A stretch of 64,000 bases of DNA from contig NC_084766.1 in the NCBI RefSeq assembly GCF_028858725.1, positions 22,360,501-22,424,500 of the forward strand, in the 5' to 3' direction. The translations under genes and the position numbers were made by a program. This stretch comes from Colius striatus. Its lineage: Eukaryota > Chordata > Aves > Coliiformes > Coliidae. Within the stretch, counting starts at the first letter, position 1. Each line of letters starts with the position of its first letter. Below are positions 50,101 to 62,600 of this stretch, in pieces. A model generated the notes under the pieces. The model had not been told where the DNA came from, did not search any database, and worked only from the letters and a program-made list of their open reading frames with translations.

Positions 50101-51256
50101 GGGAGAGCATGCGCTGAAAGCTTCCAGTTGTCAAAGTGCTCTTGCCAGAGTGGTTGACTGTTTGTCATATACCAAACCTGAAAGAAGAAAATAAATACAC
50201 GATCATTTTGTTGAACTTAAAATACAGAAAATCCAAAGGTAACTGTCCTTAAAAATTTGTGCTGACTGCATGGGTTATTGCATGCAAACAGAGCTGGTAT
50301 TGCTGTGGGGATATAGATTGCCTGTACTAGATTGTAAATTTGAACAAATACTTACACCAGAAATAATGAAGAGGTGCTGTGTCCAACATTAGACACTGGC
50401 TGGCCTGTCTTTCAAAGTAATTTATTACTCAGTGTTTTTTCCATTCAGACAGGCTTCATTCATTAAAGGTAGGTCTTGACCTTGACAAGAGGGTTGAATT
50501 GTGCAGTGTTTGTTGGGTTTTTTTTACCTCTAAGAAGCACAATGAAAATTAATGTGGATTACAGTCCTTAGGATAAAGTTCAAAATGAGCTCGCTAAGTC
50601 AAGGTTCATATTTGAAGCAACTGCTATGCTAGCCACTATAGATAACCTAGTGACTAACTGATTTAAATATACTTTATTGACGACAGAATTTTGACAGTTC
50701 ATCTGCTATGTTTTTTTTTCTCTTAAGTATATTTTTACACTGATCGCTCAGAACCAGGGGAGGGATACATATAATCTTTTTTCTCTCCTGATGTGGAATC
50801 GTAAGTGATTTCAATAGAAGTGAAGCTAATGGAAAGCTACACAGAGCTCGGTATATTCTGGCTTACTGCAGTATTGCTTTAAACTGCCTCACAAGGTTTT
50901 CTGCATGCCCAGCAGCAGCAGCAGAGCTGCCTGTTACAGATGCAATAGTTTACTCCATTCTTAGGACCTTGCACTAATGTTGTCTCACTGCATAGTCAGT
51001 TCATGAACCCTTGCTATTGGGTTTCCATATTGAATAGATAAATAAGATGGAGCATGAGTGCTAATTTAATTGGTAGCAGAAACCTGTCCTGGCATTCATT
51101 TTAAATAACAAGTGTATGTATGGCTCAGAAGAGATATATATGAGCCATCTGAAAAATGCTGATGTCTGAAATGAGAGGACTGACCATTTCATTCTTTGCT
51201 GCTTTTCTTAAACAGTTAATCGATTTGGCTTATTTTTACTTTGTTACATTAAAACA

Positions 51257-51291
51257 ACACTCCTAAGAAAACCATGTCATTTTAGGAGTGT
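51257..51291. repeat. Perfect 10-bp inverted repeat, 15-bp spacer
   Basis: ACACTCCTAA (51257-51266) and TTAGGAGTGT (51282-51291) are exact reverse complements. It could form a hairpin in the CPEB3 pre-mRNA or be a paired protein site. No flanking target-site duplication was noticed. Confidence 0.6.
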
Positions 51292-51996
51292 AGGTGTCAT
51301 CTGATTAACTCAATAAAAGTGCAATTAGGTATTCATTGATAACTATCTCTGACATAGTTACTCAAGGAAACTAAATGATTTTTGTCTCATTTAAAACCCT
51401 TCTGAGTTTAGAATAATCTCTCCAGTTGACTAAAAGTCTGCAAAATGTGGAGGTTCCTGTTCTAGTTTCAGACTGTTGCTGTTCATTGATGTCAGCAATA
51501 TACATTAGTACTACAGTGTTTCAAAATAGTAAATTTTATGATCTGTCCTGTTCCATCTGAAGCACTTTTTCTAGCAGATATAAGACTCAACCATTCTACA
51601 TATATTTATTTTTAAAATTTAAACTTATGTATTGATTTAGCAAATATTCTGCATCACTAGTCTTTGACTGGTGCATATAAAGATGGCTTTATAATGTGGC
51701 ACATATTGAAGTATTTTGCTTTGTCCCCGTTTTAGTTTTCATTGTGAAAGCATCAGAAACATAGTCTAAAAATACCTCCCAGATCTGCTCATTTTGACCT
51801 TATTTTTTTCAGATGAACAAATTACTGATCACAGAAATCTTAAGGGATGATTTCATACAGATAGAAATGCACCGAATAGAAATACCCTTAAGCAAAGGAC
51901 CGCTTTGATGTTAAATAGCGTTTTACACGGAGAGATCGTGAGGTCACTGACGGCAAACCCATTGGGGGCTTTGTACATGAAGTGTCTCCGCAACGC

Positions 51997-52027
51997 GCCC
52001 CCCTCCCCCCCACCCCCCCCCATTCCC
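51997..52027 (-). other. C-tract; G-quadruplex potential on the minus strand
   Basis: Runs of 6, 7, 9 and 4 cytosines separated by one to three bases would give four G-tracts on the minus strand (and an i-motif on the plus strand). It lies about 0.7 kb upstream of the CPEB3 coding exon. Confidence 0.6.
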
Positions 52028-52294
52028 CGCGATCGCTCCTCGTTTCCTAAGCAAGCCGTGAGTGGGCGGCAGAAAAGGGCCAGAAGACGCTTGTGCCGTT
52101 CGGAACCGCTCCCGTCTCAGTGCGAGATTTCGTGTGTGCTTTCTCTCTGATAAATTCAAGTAATTGAAAGCTCGTTTGCTAATTGAGGAAAATCGGTACC
52201 CGGCTCCTTTAAAAGTCCTCTAATAGAAAAGGGGGTGGAGAACAGTGAAGACTGGTGTCTTTTTAACCTTGCTGAAGGACGCAGCAGTATTTAT

Positions 52295-52308
52295 TGACGT
52301 ATGCAAAT
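52295..52308 (+). promoter_or_regulatory. CPEB3: CRE-like core fused to an octamer (TGACGTATGCAAAT)
   Basis: TGACGTA is one base from a CREB/ATF site and ATGCAAAT is the exact POU octamer; they abut. CREB-type input would fit a neuronal gene regulated by activity, but occupancy is not shown. Confidence 0.4.
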
Positions 52309-52726
52309 AACCAGGGGGAGGAGGTGGAGGAGGAGGAGGGTGCTTGGAAAAACAGGAACCAGAATCAGTTTCTCATTGCAGGGTGAGAGCTCTGAGTTCC
52401 GGTGTAAGAGAAAAGAGACGTGGCGAAATTGCTGTGTATCTCTACCCTATAAGCACATCTCTCATTTAGACTGAAGGGAAACAAGACATCAAAAAGGGTG
52501 AAGCATCTTAAAAAATATTTTGAAGGCAATGTAGCCCGATCAAAGGTTACATATTCCTAAATGGGGGAGGGGGAAGATTACGGGTTTGCCTTGTAATTTG
52601 CTGTAGCATAGCACTAGCAATAGGACAAGGTTTTTTTGTCTGGCAAATGATTAAAACAGCCTGGTTTGTGGTATGAATGACAATGTTAATAATCTGTCTT
52701 TGTGGTTTTTTCCCCTACTGTTTCAG

Positions 52727-53631
52727 CTGCGCAAACCATGCAGGATGATTTACTGATGGACAAAAGCAAAGCCCAGCCCCAGCAGCAGCGGCAGCAGCAG
52801 CAGCAAGATCCAAACTCAGCAGAAGCCCCCTCTACACCCATCTCGTCGGAGACACCCAAATCAGAAGACAACAGTTCAGTGACTAGTATCGGCACATCGG
52901 CTCCTTCCCAAAATAGCAAGGAGAAGATGCAGATGGAGTCTCCCATTTTGCCTGGCTTGAGCTTTCACCAGCCTCAACAAGAACCTGCAGCCGGCACCTC
53001 CTTGTCTCCCTCCTTTGGCAGCACCTGGTCTACAGGGACCACAAACACAGTGGATGATAGCTTTTTCCAAGGGATTACTCCAGTCAATGGGACAATGCTT
53101 TTCCAGAATTTTCCACACCATGTCAACCCTGTCTTTGGTGGCACTTTCTCACCTCAAATTGGCCTAGCTCAGACTCAACACCACCAACATCAGCAGCAGC
53201 AGCAGCAAGCGCAGCAGCAGCAGCAGCGGAGGTCACCTGTAAGCCCTAATCAGGCACCTTTCGCCCAGAGAAATGCTGCTTACAGCCATCAGCCCATCAT
53301 GACCAGCAAACCGTCTTCCTCTTCTGCTTCCTCTTCTTCTTCCTCCAGCTGGAATAACCATCAAAACGCAGCCTGGAGTACACCTTCCAACCCTTGGGGT
53401 GGGCTGCAGGCTGGTAGGGACCCTCGAAGGGCAGTTGGAGTGGGGGTTGGTGTGGGAGTGGGAGTCGGCGTACCGTCCCCACTCAATCCCATTTCACCCC
53501 TTAAAAAACCGTTCTCCAGCAATGTCATTGCCCCTCCGAAGTTCCCCCGGGCTGCACCCTTAACCCCCAAATCCTGGATGGAAGACAACGCGTTCAGGAC
53601 AGACAATGGCAACAATCTGTTGCCTTTTCAG
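52727..53631 (+). CDS. CPEB3: CPEB3 first coding exon (5' UTR 52727-52737, coding 52738-53631, residues 1-298)
   Basis: CPEB3 binds U-rich/CPE elements in 3' UTRs and controls translation, notably of synaptic mRNAs such as GluA2; its N-terminal half can form prion-like assemblies. The acceptor TACTGTTTCAG precedes the exon, the ATG is at 52738 and the donor is TTTTCAG/GTAAAT, leaving in phase 0. The encoded part is the disordered N-terminal half: MQDDLLMDKSK, a Q-rich patch (15-23), the conserved MQMES..LPGLSFHQ and SFGSTWSTGTTN blocks, FFQGITPVNGTMLFQNFPHH, a second Q block (152-163), a serine run, a VG repeat (about 240-252), and PLNPISPLKKPFSSNVIAPP to NNLLPFQ. The two RRMs and the zinc finger are encoded beyond the window. 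Upstream in-frame codons are intronic and the 40 codons read after 53631 are intron read-through. Confidence 0.97.
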
Positions 53632-56600
53632 GTAAATGGCTACATGCACCTTCTACGTAGTGACAGCTATCACCAAGTTGAGTTTTTTTGCAGGGGTTTG
53701 TTTCACGTTACTGTTCTGAGAGGCATCTCCGTAACTCACATTTGCGTTGAATAGTCACCTTATATGAAAGAAGTGGGGTTGATCTTAGGGAGTACATACA
53801 CACAGAATCCAAATTCTGACTTAAGGTTTATAGTTGTTTTTTTTTTCCTTGTGATTTGGTCTTCAACGTGTAAGGGCTTTTTGTGTGGTTTTTTTGTTTG
53901 TTTGTGGTTTTTTGTTGGGTTTTTTTCAGCATCTGAAAGGTAATAGCTTTCTTTCATGAAAAACAGGTTTGTCAGACTATGTTCTCTTGGTGCTGTGTGT
54001 TACAATTTTTTTTCCGTATTCCTCCATAGGTGAGAAGCAGGAGATGTTGATTTGATAGCTTGGTTTTCTAACTGACCTGTTAATTTTAACCAAAGACACT
54101 TTTTGACACAAAATCCATGGAATTGTTTTATGACCATTGAAATAACAAATTGTCCTTATGTTGTGTGGGATTTCATGGACAGAGTGTTTGCATTAGGTAT
54201 ACATATGAAAAGCTGTATATGTGTGATATGTACACCCTGCTGTTATATTCACAGTGGACGTTTTGAATATATCTAGAAGCAGCGTGGGTGTGTATGAAAA
54301 GAGTGGCGTATCTGTCCATTCCTGTAAGGAAATGCCTAATACAATTAAAATTATTTAGAAGTGGCAGGGAGGTATTGTATAAAATAAACCATTTTATGCT
54401 GTTTGAAGTATTTGCAGAGAAAAGAGACAATAGGACACGACCTTCAGAGCCATATTGCAATGGAGTCTATTTACTAGCTACATAGCTCTGAAATATTTAA
54501 AGCTGCAGTGCCCTTCACTGTTGGTTTTTTTTTTTGTCTGTGACGACAAAGCAGATCAATTGCAGCTGAAACTGGGCCACATAGAAGATTTGCAATTTTA
54601 ATGCAGAATGAAACCTGTCATGGTGTGAAATCCATTTTAAGTTGAAAAAGCAGAGCAAGCACTTACAGTTACATCTATAAAAGATGAAGGGGATCTCAAA
54701 TTTCTTCTAGGTTAGGTTTTTTAGTCTTGGACAAATCAAAATTTTCTGTTTTGAAATACAGTGAAATCATTAATATATACTTTCTCTGTAGGTAATTGCT
54801 TTCTCAACTAAGTACAAACTCTCAAACATTTTTTAACCTATCAGTATGATAAGAATAGCATTTAGATAGACACAGTATTAGAAACAAAGTGCAAAAAAAA
54901 AATCAGCACCTCCCTGCCTCCCCCCAGTTATTTGAAGAGACTGTTGAAGTTAAATGTGTGCATTCCTGTGCACTTTCCAGTCCCATTCAAAGAGGGCACC
55001 TTATAGTTAGCCCTGAAATTTCATTTTGCTGCTTCATTCTGTTTAAAGGGAGAGTTGCTAATTTTTTATTGGCTGCCCTAAATAAAGGCGGAGTGGCTTC
55101 TGGTGAACTGCTGGTCAATGTCTCTGAAGCACTGGAGCCTGGAGAAAGATAATACTTCAGACATAATGTGCCTGGTGAAACTACTATGTTGCATGGAGCA
55201 CAGCAACACAAAAGCTAATGGATATAAGTGCCTGATCATTTTTTGGAGTGGGAAATGTGTTTCAATTTACAGTTATTCTTTTATTTAAATTGTCTACATG
55301 TAAGACATTAGAAATTCTCCTAAATTTCAATTAGTAAGGAAAACAAGGGTAAATAGTCTTATTTCTGTGGTTTAGCCAGTGCGATACATCTTTAATGAAT
55401 ACACAACTTGATTATTGTGACTGCAAATTGTCACAAATGAAACTAACTTTTAGTCATCACTAGGAAGAAAATTGTTTTTAAAGAAATGTTCCTTTGATTT
55501 TTAAGATCAAGATTTTGAAAAGCTAAGATATTAACCAGTATGTCATTTGGGAAACTTGTTTTCTTCTCTGCGTTTAACCTTGTATTTTCATGTTCAACTG
55601 AAAGCAAATACTTATTTATAAGACTATTGTCAGCTCTAGCTGGAATAACAGTCTCATTTCAGAATCAGGCATTTTTTTTCCCATTAGTTCTTTTTTAATA
55701 TAAGCTGCCTAATTTTGTGTACAGTATTATAATCTAGCTGATGTTGACTGCTCTGATATTGTACAAGTTGCCATAGAAGAGTTGAAATTGTAATAGTGAT
55801 AAGAGGTAACTGTTTAGTTACACTGATACTGAAATTCATCTCAGAGTTTAATATTTGCTGCCTGCATTCTGGTTGCCTATTTTTCTTCTTTGTTTTTTTT
55901 TTTTTTTTCACTCAGAAATTAGGCAATATGTTGACACAGTTGACACAGTAAGTTCTGCTTGTCAGCACTATCAAGGATTCTGGCAGGTTTATCCATGTAC
56001 ATCTGCCACCCTTCATAACTGAGCATTTTTTGATCTGCTTCAGAAGTACCTTTCACTAAACTTGCTAGCAACATGTTAATGCACATTAGCAAGTATTTTG
56101 TGCGAACTCGTTCTTTTATGTTGGGATTATAAGACTTTTTAAAATCTGAGGTTTATATTTAATTCCTTAAGATACGATGCTCAAGATGTTGTAAATAAAA
56201 AGAAAAATATTAATATGTTTACTGGTTGGATTAACATCAGTGATACCTATTTTTTGATTCAAGTCTTTGTAATGAGCAAGAATTTCAAGCAGAAAACTTC
56301 TATAATCAAGATGTGTGTTCTGAGTCTGTAATATTTGAAGACAACTGATACTCAGATATTGTTATATCTAGTTCTAGTAAAAAAAAAAAGTTACATTTGA
56401 AAATGTTTCTCTCAAGAGCATGGATTTGAAGTAATATGTTAGACATTTTCATCCCCCTTTTTGAGTAATACATTACTGTGCCTTGTATGTCAGAACCAAT
56501 TGGTGTCTATCCCAAGGAGTTGTGCTGCAGAACATATCAGAATATTTAAAATACCAATTGGTATGAATTCTGTTGCCCTCTGCCTTGTGATTGATGTTGA

Positions 56601-59600
56601 AAGGCAACTAAAAATGCCTTGAAGGAGACTGTGTTCATGTACTTACCAGATATTGATTGCACTATATTAAAAAAAGGTAAAAGATACAAAGCTGATAGTT
56701 GAAAAGGAAAAGAAGTGATCAGTCTGGAGTGAAATGTAGCGAATAGGAGCTGGAGATAAGATCAAAGGAATAGATGTGGAACAAGGCCAGATATAAAATA
56801 TAGAAATGTGGTCAGTTTGTTCTTCTGAACATTCTTTGACTTTCAAGTGGTTCAGGTGAAGGTCCTCTGTTGCGCTTGTCATTTGACAGGCAGTAGTGTT
56901 GTGCCATTATGCAAGGTGATCCTGATTTCTGGCGTTTGAGGCTTACATGAGCTGATTGTCCCTGGGAACTGGGCAACGGTTCAGTTGCTTTTTTACAGCA
57001 GAGTGGGGGGGCTTGAAGAGGGCTATTGTCATCTAATGCTTCTTATCTGTTTCTAGAATTCTCTTTCTTCACTTCTCTCAGGTAAATAGTGTGTTACTTT
57101 TGGCTTTTGACTGTATGAAGATATTGGGACACAGCTTGTGGGGTTAGGAGGATTGATAGTGCCTGAAATAGACTCTTGGAAACATGGATAAGAAATTCTC
57201 TTTAGGGTGAAGAAGATAGAGGAGGAATTAAATGTTTGGAACGCAGTATGCTAATTAAGAAGGTCTAACCTGTGGATTTTTAATAACAGCAACACCAACA
57301 ATTTCCCAGAAATTGTTCCCAGTTTTGCTGCTTTGAGTAATATTCTTTAGAAACAATTAAAAAAAGCACAATTGCAAGTTTTAGATTTTAAAAAATGCAT
57401 AGCAACTCAGTGCTCTGAAGATTCTGGCATTCATCAAGTCATTCTTGGCAGCTTTACTCATAAGTACTTCTCTAGCAGAAATAAATAAGTTTGTTCTTAT
57501 TACGGAAAAAGAAAGATAGTTTTAACATGTGATTTTTTTGCAGGGAGACTGAGAAGGGTTTTGTAGGGAAGGTATTGTAGTGCTGCTTTATTTTCCTCAT
57601 TTATTTCAATAGGAATTGGTCTGGACCCAAATAAAATTATAAGCCACATTTAGAAATTATATATAACTTCAGTATTTCATACTTAAACAAAATCAAATCC
57701 AAACATGCGATGAGTTTGTGTAGAAGTATATATGCATAAATACATGTTGGTATGAATATATATTTATGCATTTAGATAGACAGTAAGTAGTAATACATTA
57801 CCAGGCACAAGTACCTTGTGTTATACTAAACACTGTAGTTGTTCATTGAGTGAAATGAAGGACAAGCGAATGGCCACTGTATAATGTTTATAAACGCCAG
57901 TGTGACTTTTGGTTGATGATTAATAGACAGCTCCTTAAGAAGTTGCTTTCTTTAAACATTTGAAATTCTTCAGGCCTGTGATATTAACTCATATTTAGCT
58001 TTGTCTATGCCAATACCAATTGATACTCATATTATGTGCATGTACACACATACTTATGCAGTAATGCAAAGACTATTTTTTGTCTTTCAAGTTCTAGGAA
58101 TATGAACTTCAGTTTTATAATGTTTGTACTAACTTCTTCCCAGGCGATGAATTGATTGTAGCTTATTTGTCATAGTTCTGTTTATCGACAGTACAGTAGC
58201 CTGTAATGCATATTAGGTTATCTCATATATATGTGTGTGTGTCAGTGTGTTAACAGTTATGATCAAGTTAGAATGAGTTCAAGGATTGGAATGTTCATAA
58301 GTGTAACAAATAGAGTTTTATATTTATGAGTAAAGGAGTTTTACTGGCGTATAAACTCTAGTAACTGTCTTTTTAAAGCTTTTGTTTAAGTCTAAATTAT
58401 TTTTTTAAACCCAGAAGTAATTGTATCTAATAAATCTATTTAAAAATTAATTTTTAAACCACTCTATTTATTTAGTATATATTTGACATTTGGGCTCTGG
58501 CTTCTAGACAGTTTAGTAGGTAACCATAATTAGTAGCCCTACTGGTATCTTGAGAACTATTTCTTAATGTATAATCTAATCTTATTTTTTTTCACATGAT
58601 GACACAGAAGTACTGGCCACCTGCAACTTTATGAACACCAAAAAAAGCAAACCCAAAAACCAAACCTAGTTGTTGTGGAAGTAACTTAGTCCACTTTTCT
58701 TCTTTCTGTTTTTGTCCTCCTTTGTTACATGCTTCTGTCGTTACTATTAGCTAGCACAGTAAGTAGCCAGATTCTGAATATTAGCGTGTAAGAATGCATG
58801 TCACAGTATCTTAGTAGACTTACAGTGTAACAGATACAAGAAATACATGGCATTCTACCCTTAGTAGTTGTGAAGTGTTTGAGAATTTTTGTTAGTTTAT
58901 ACATTTTATTAAGTCCAAAATGTCTGTGTTTTCAAATTAATTAAAAGACAGTAACTATACTGAAGACAAAACACATGAATATTTTGTATTTAAAGTATTA
59001 TGATTTAAGCACTAATTCCTTATTGACTATTGTCCTGATTTTAAGTAACCAATTGAATCATAGATAATTTCTCAAAGTTGGTGAAGGTAAAACAAAAGTT
59101 AGGTTCAGTGTGCAGCTGATATTCAGAGCAACTCCATATATAGTTGGGACTCCCTTAAAACAGTAAAGGTATCAATATAGAACAATGAATCAATACTTTT
59201 GTATTAAAGATTTGATAAAGGCATTTATCTGTCTTTCTTTTGGGAGGTAAGGTAGAAGAGAAGGTGAAGGGGATGGCAGTTTATTTTACTTTTTCTTGGA
59301 TCATTTTCCCCAGTTTTCTTTCTTTTTTTGCCTAGAGGCTACTCTTGCAAATTGAGTGTAAGAGGAAGAGAAATCTGGAGAAGTAATGTTTTCCCACTAC
59401 AGACGATTTTTAAGAAGATGAGTTTGCTGAGCGGATGATGAACATTTCTGTTTCTTAGCAGTTGGTTAAATCACTTTGCTTTCATTAAGGTCACTCCTGA
59501 GCGATTTTGGGCTGAAGCATACCAAAGTTACAAGATAGCACTGCTTGAAGTTGTATAGTGAATTTAAACTGGTTACATCTGCGTTTTGCTTGGACTGGGT

Positions 59601-62600
59601 AGAGTACTGTGCTTTTAAAAGCTTTTGAATTAGGCTGAATAGAGAAACACCATACTAAGACTATCCAGTCATGACCTTTGAGAGACGCTCTAAGGCATTC
59701 TGGCCTTTATTTATTTTTTGTTTTCCTACTGATCATTTGAGGTAGTGTTACAAATTTGAAAATACTACTCAGAAATAAAATATACTTGTCCTAGAAATAT
59801 TATTAAAAAAATATTCCAAATTGTGGTATAAACTCACACAGGAAATAAAAGCCTTTACGAACTGCACTGGTTTTCCCAAAATAAGCATGCTGCTTTGATT
59901 CTGCTTTTGCATTTTTCATACTAACATGTAGTATGTTACTTAAGTAAAAATATCTGTTCAAAACCTTTAGCTTAATGGCAGTTTGCAGGTGTTTGCTAGA
60001 AAAAGTTTATCTTTCCTCTTTCTTTTCTCTGACTCTCTTTTCCCCTAATCTCTTCTCAACTCTTAGAAATAAATATGAACAGACTTTTATGTATAATTGT
60101 TGGTTGCAATTAACTGCTGAAAGTGGAGCACTTTATTCTTTAGACATGAAAAAAAGATTGTTTATTCATTTTTCATGTCTTTTGAAAAATAATTTTATTG
60201 TCAGAAGATATCAAAAGCTAGAAAAATAAATTTTGCATGGTCTTCAAAAGGGAGGAATAATAGAAGTAGGTGGAAGTTGCTATGGTCTCTCAGGGGTTAT
60301 GAGACAACTGTGCCCCTTTAGCCTACTGCAAAGCTAGTTAAGTGCCCACTTTTGCAAGGTGCTGCTTGGGGTACTTGTTACCATTTTTCATTTCAATCTA
60401 CTTATTCAGTTTGGTGGGGTGAACATAAAATTTCAGGAAGAACTGGAGTCAGGGTTTTCTAATTCTTGTTTACTCAGCATAAGGTCAGTCTATGAGTTCA
60501 AATTTCTCTTTGAACTCTTTTGGATACTATGTGTGCTAGTAACTTCCCTTCTATAGGGAAACTTTCTAAATGTCCACATTGTATTTTTCAGACATTGTAT
60601 TTTTTTCCTCTAGCCAGCCACTAGAGTATGTAGATCATGTAGTATGAGATAAATGAACTATGCATCTTTGAAAGCTTGAGGTAAATTTTCCATTCCTAGT
60701 AAAATTAGCAGTTTATGTATAAATATACGCTATATATTTGTATGTACATCTATAATCTATATCTGTGTATGTACAAGCAGTTCATTTTCTCCCAAAACCC
60801 ATTGTAATGAATTTTCAGTAACATCTACTTTAAAACTACATTGACAAAGTAGGTTTTGCTGTTATTGAGATACTTTACCTCTTTTTCATACTTAAGCTAA
60901 ACCTATTTTTTTATTGATAATGAGAGTTGAGAAGCAGTAGTTTACTATTCCCTTTTTCTAACAAGTATGTCAAAGCATATTTAGACTTCTCAGTGTTTAG
61001 GCTGTTGTGACATTTTATATATTTTATAACTAAATTTAGGTTAACATTACCAGTTTTTGTTTCATTATTTCTTCATTTAACTTTGCCATGTTTCATTTAG
61101 CAGAAATTTGAGAAACACTGCAGTGCAGAAACACTGGTTTTAGGCAATTGTTAAAATATTGGTAATAAGCAGATGTCTCAGTAGTTCGGTGAGTGTACTC
61201 TTTTTGTGTATATAAATAGATCTTGTTTTGTGTAATCTTTTTATTATTACTTGTACAGTTTAGGATTTTAAGAATGCATGTTGTGAAATGTTGTAGAAAC
61301 TTTGCTTGTGTATCTTTAGATTTGGTCAACATTTAGGTTTTCATAGTTTTCAATTTTCTATCTTTTCCTACAAGTTCCCATTAGGATTTGTAAAACACAG
61401 CTGATTGATATCTTCCTTTTCCTCATTGTTTGATGTGGGTTTGTCTCTTTATTGCACACTTTTCAAACTCATCTCAGAGAGAAAATTGTCAATTTTCCTA
61501 AGGTCTTATAAAAGCACTGTACTGATCAAGATAGATATTGACCTGCTTTGTCACAACAGTGTGAGAAGAGGTGGTGTGATCTCCGTTAGATACATAAATA
61601 AGAGTCACAGAGTTTAAGGAAATAATTTTCTTACTAGTGTTCGATCTGGGAAAATGAAAAAAGTTGGATTTTTGCCTGAAATATTTAGCATATATAGCTG
61701 TTTGAAAACAGAACATTAATTGACTGTCTCTAAGTTTGCTGTTTGGGTGAATCTCAATTGAGGCACCAAAAAGTAAATAAACCCAAATTGTCACTTGTGT
61801 AAATTTTTAGTTTACCTTGCATGCCAATTATTCAGGAATTAAGAGCTTTTCATCAGGGAAAAGATGCAAAATATTTCATTTTCTTAATTGAGACCCATTT
61901 TTCTCTTTCTTCAGCTGTCCGTATCAGTCTCTGTACATATTTCAAATCCTTTAAGAAACAACATAGAATTTCTATAAACAATCTCTTAATTATTTTAAAA
62001 TATCACTGATGGGCATTGGATAAGATAGGGTTTTGTGAGAAAAATAGTTTTGAAACTTAGCTATAGTTTGCTCATGCAAATTGGTAGAATTTAAATTGCA
62101 CAGCAGTCTTACTCCAGCATTTTCTGACTTTGTGTATATGGCTTTGCAAAACTTGCAAGAATTGCAGTTTTTCAAGTCCTTAGAGCTTAAGGAAAACACT
62201 TAAGCAAAACCACAGCTTCTGTTATGTGCTAGGATTATGACCTTCATGTGATTCATCAGCCAAATTAGAGTCTTTTGATCAACTTTTCAGATTGTTCTTA
62301 GCTTAACAACATTAATCGGAGTAATGTGTATGGGGTACATACTGTCAATGGATTTCAGTTTTGAGTGGAACATGATTTTTGTAGGCACATCCTCTGTGTT
62401 TTTTTTGTTTCATCCAGCCTTGAACAGTTCACTCCTTGCAAACTTCCTTTCTACTTCTTTCTGTTCCTGCTTTTTTGTCCCCTTTTTTCCTGAGGCTTCT
62501 CATTTGAGTCATCCCTCCCTATTCTGCTTTCTAAGTCAAAGCTTCAAGTTAAAGGGGAGGGCCCAGTAAACTGCTGTAGTCATGAGCTGAAAAATGTTCA

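Larger units (their letters stand above)
51900..52480 (+). promoter_or_regulatory. CPEB3: Possible alternative CPEB3 promoter / 5' exon block
   Basis: This stretch, 0.3-0.8 kb before the coding exon, is richer in GC than the rest of the intron. It holds a long C-tract (about 51997-52027), the CpG-containing CCCCGCGATCGC, a CTTTAAAAG TATA-like element (about 52207) and TGACGTATGCAAAT (52295-52308), which joins a CRE-like core to a perfect octamer. A purine run (GGAGGTGGAGGAGGAGGAGG) and a donor-like GCAGG/GTGAGAG (about 52382) follow. Mammalian CPEB3 is known to have more than one 5' exon. Function here is inferred. Confidence 0.4.
45363..52726 (+). other. CPEB3: CPEB3 intron 1 (5' boundary uncertain)
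   Basis: AT-rich sequence between the CpG island and the CPEB3 coding exon, ending in the acceptor CCCCTACTGTTTCAG. It contains one CR1 fragment (47011-47181), a perfect inverted repeat (51257-51291) and a promoter-like block (51900-52480). Otherwise I see nothing in it. Confidence 0.7.

Noticed and set aside
52702..52737. In-frame ATG upstream of the CPEB3 start (12 extra residues)
   Set aside because: It lies in the polypyrimidine tract and acceptor of intron 1; the exon begins at 52727 and the family start is the ATG at 52738.
53632..53754. Forty codons continuing the CPEB3 frame past the exon
   Set aside because: A good donor (TTTTCAG/GTAAAT) ends the exon exactly where the family sequence ends; the rest does not resemble CPEB3 and is intron read-through.
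53930..53939. Possible 10-nt microexon after a strong T-rich acceptor in the CPEB3 intron
   Set aside because: CATCTGAAAG is flanked by AG and GT, but 10 nt would shift the CPEB3 frame and no family member is known to me with it; probably chance.
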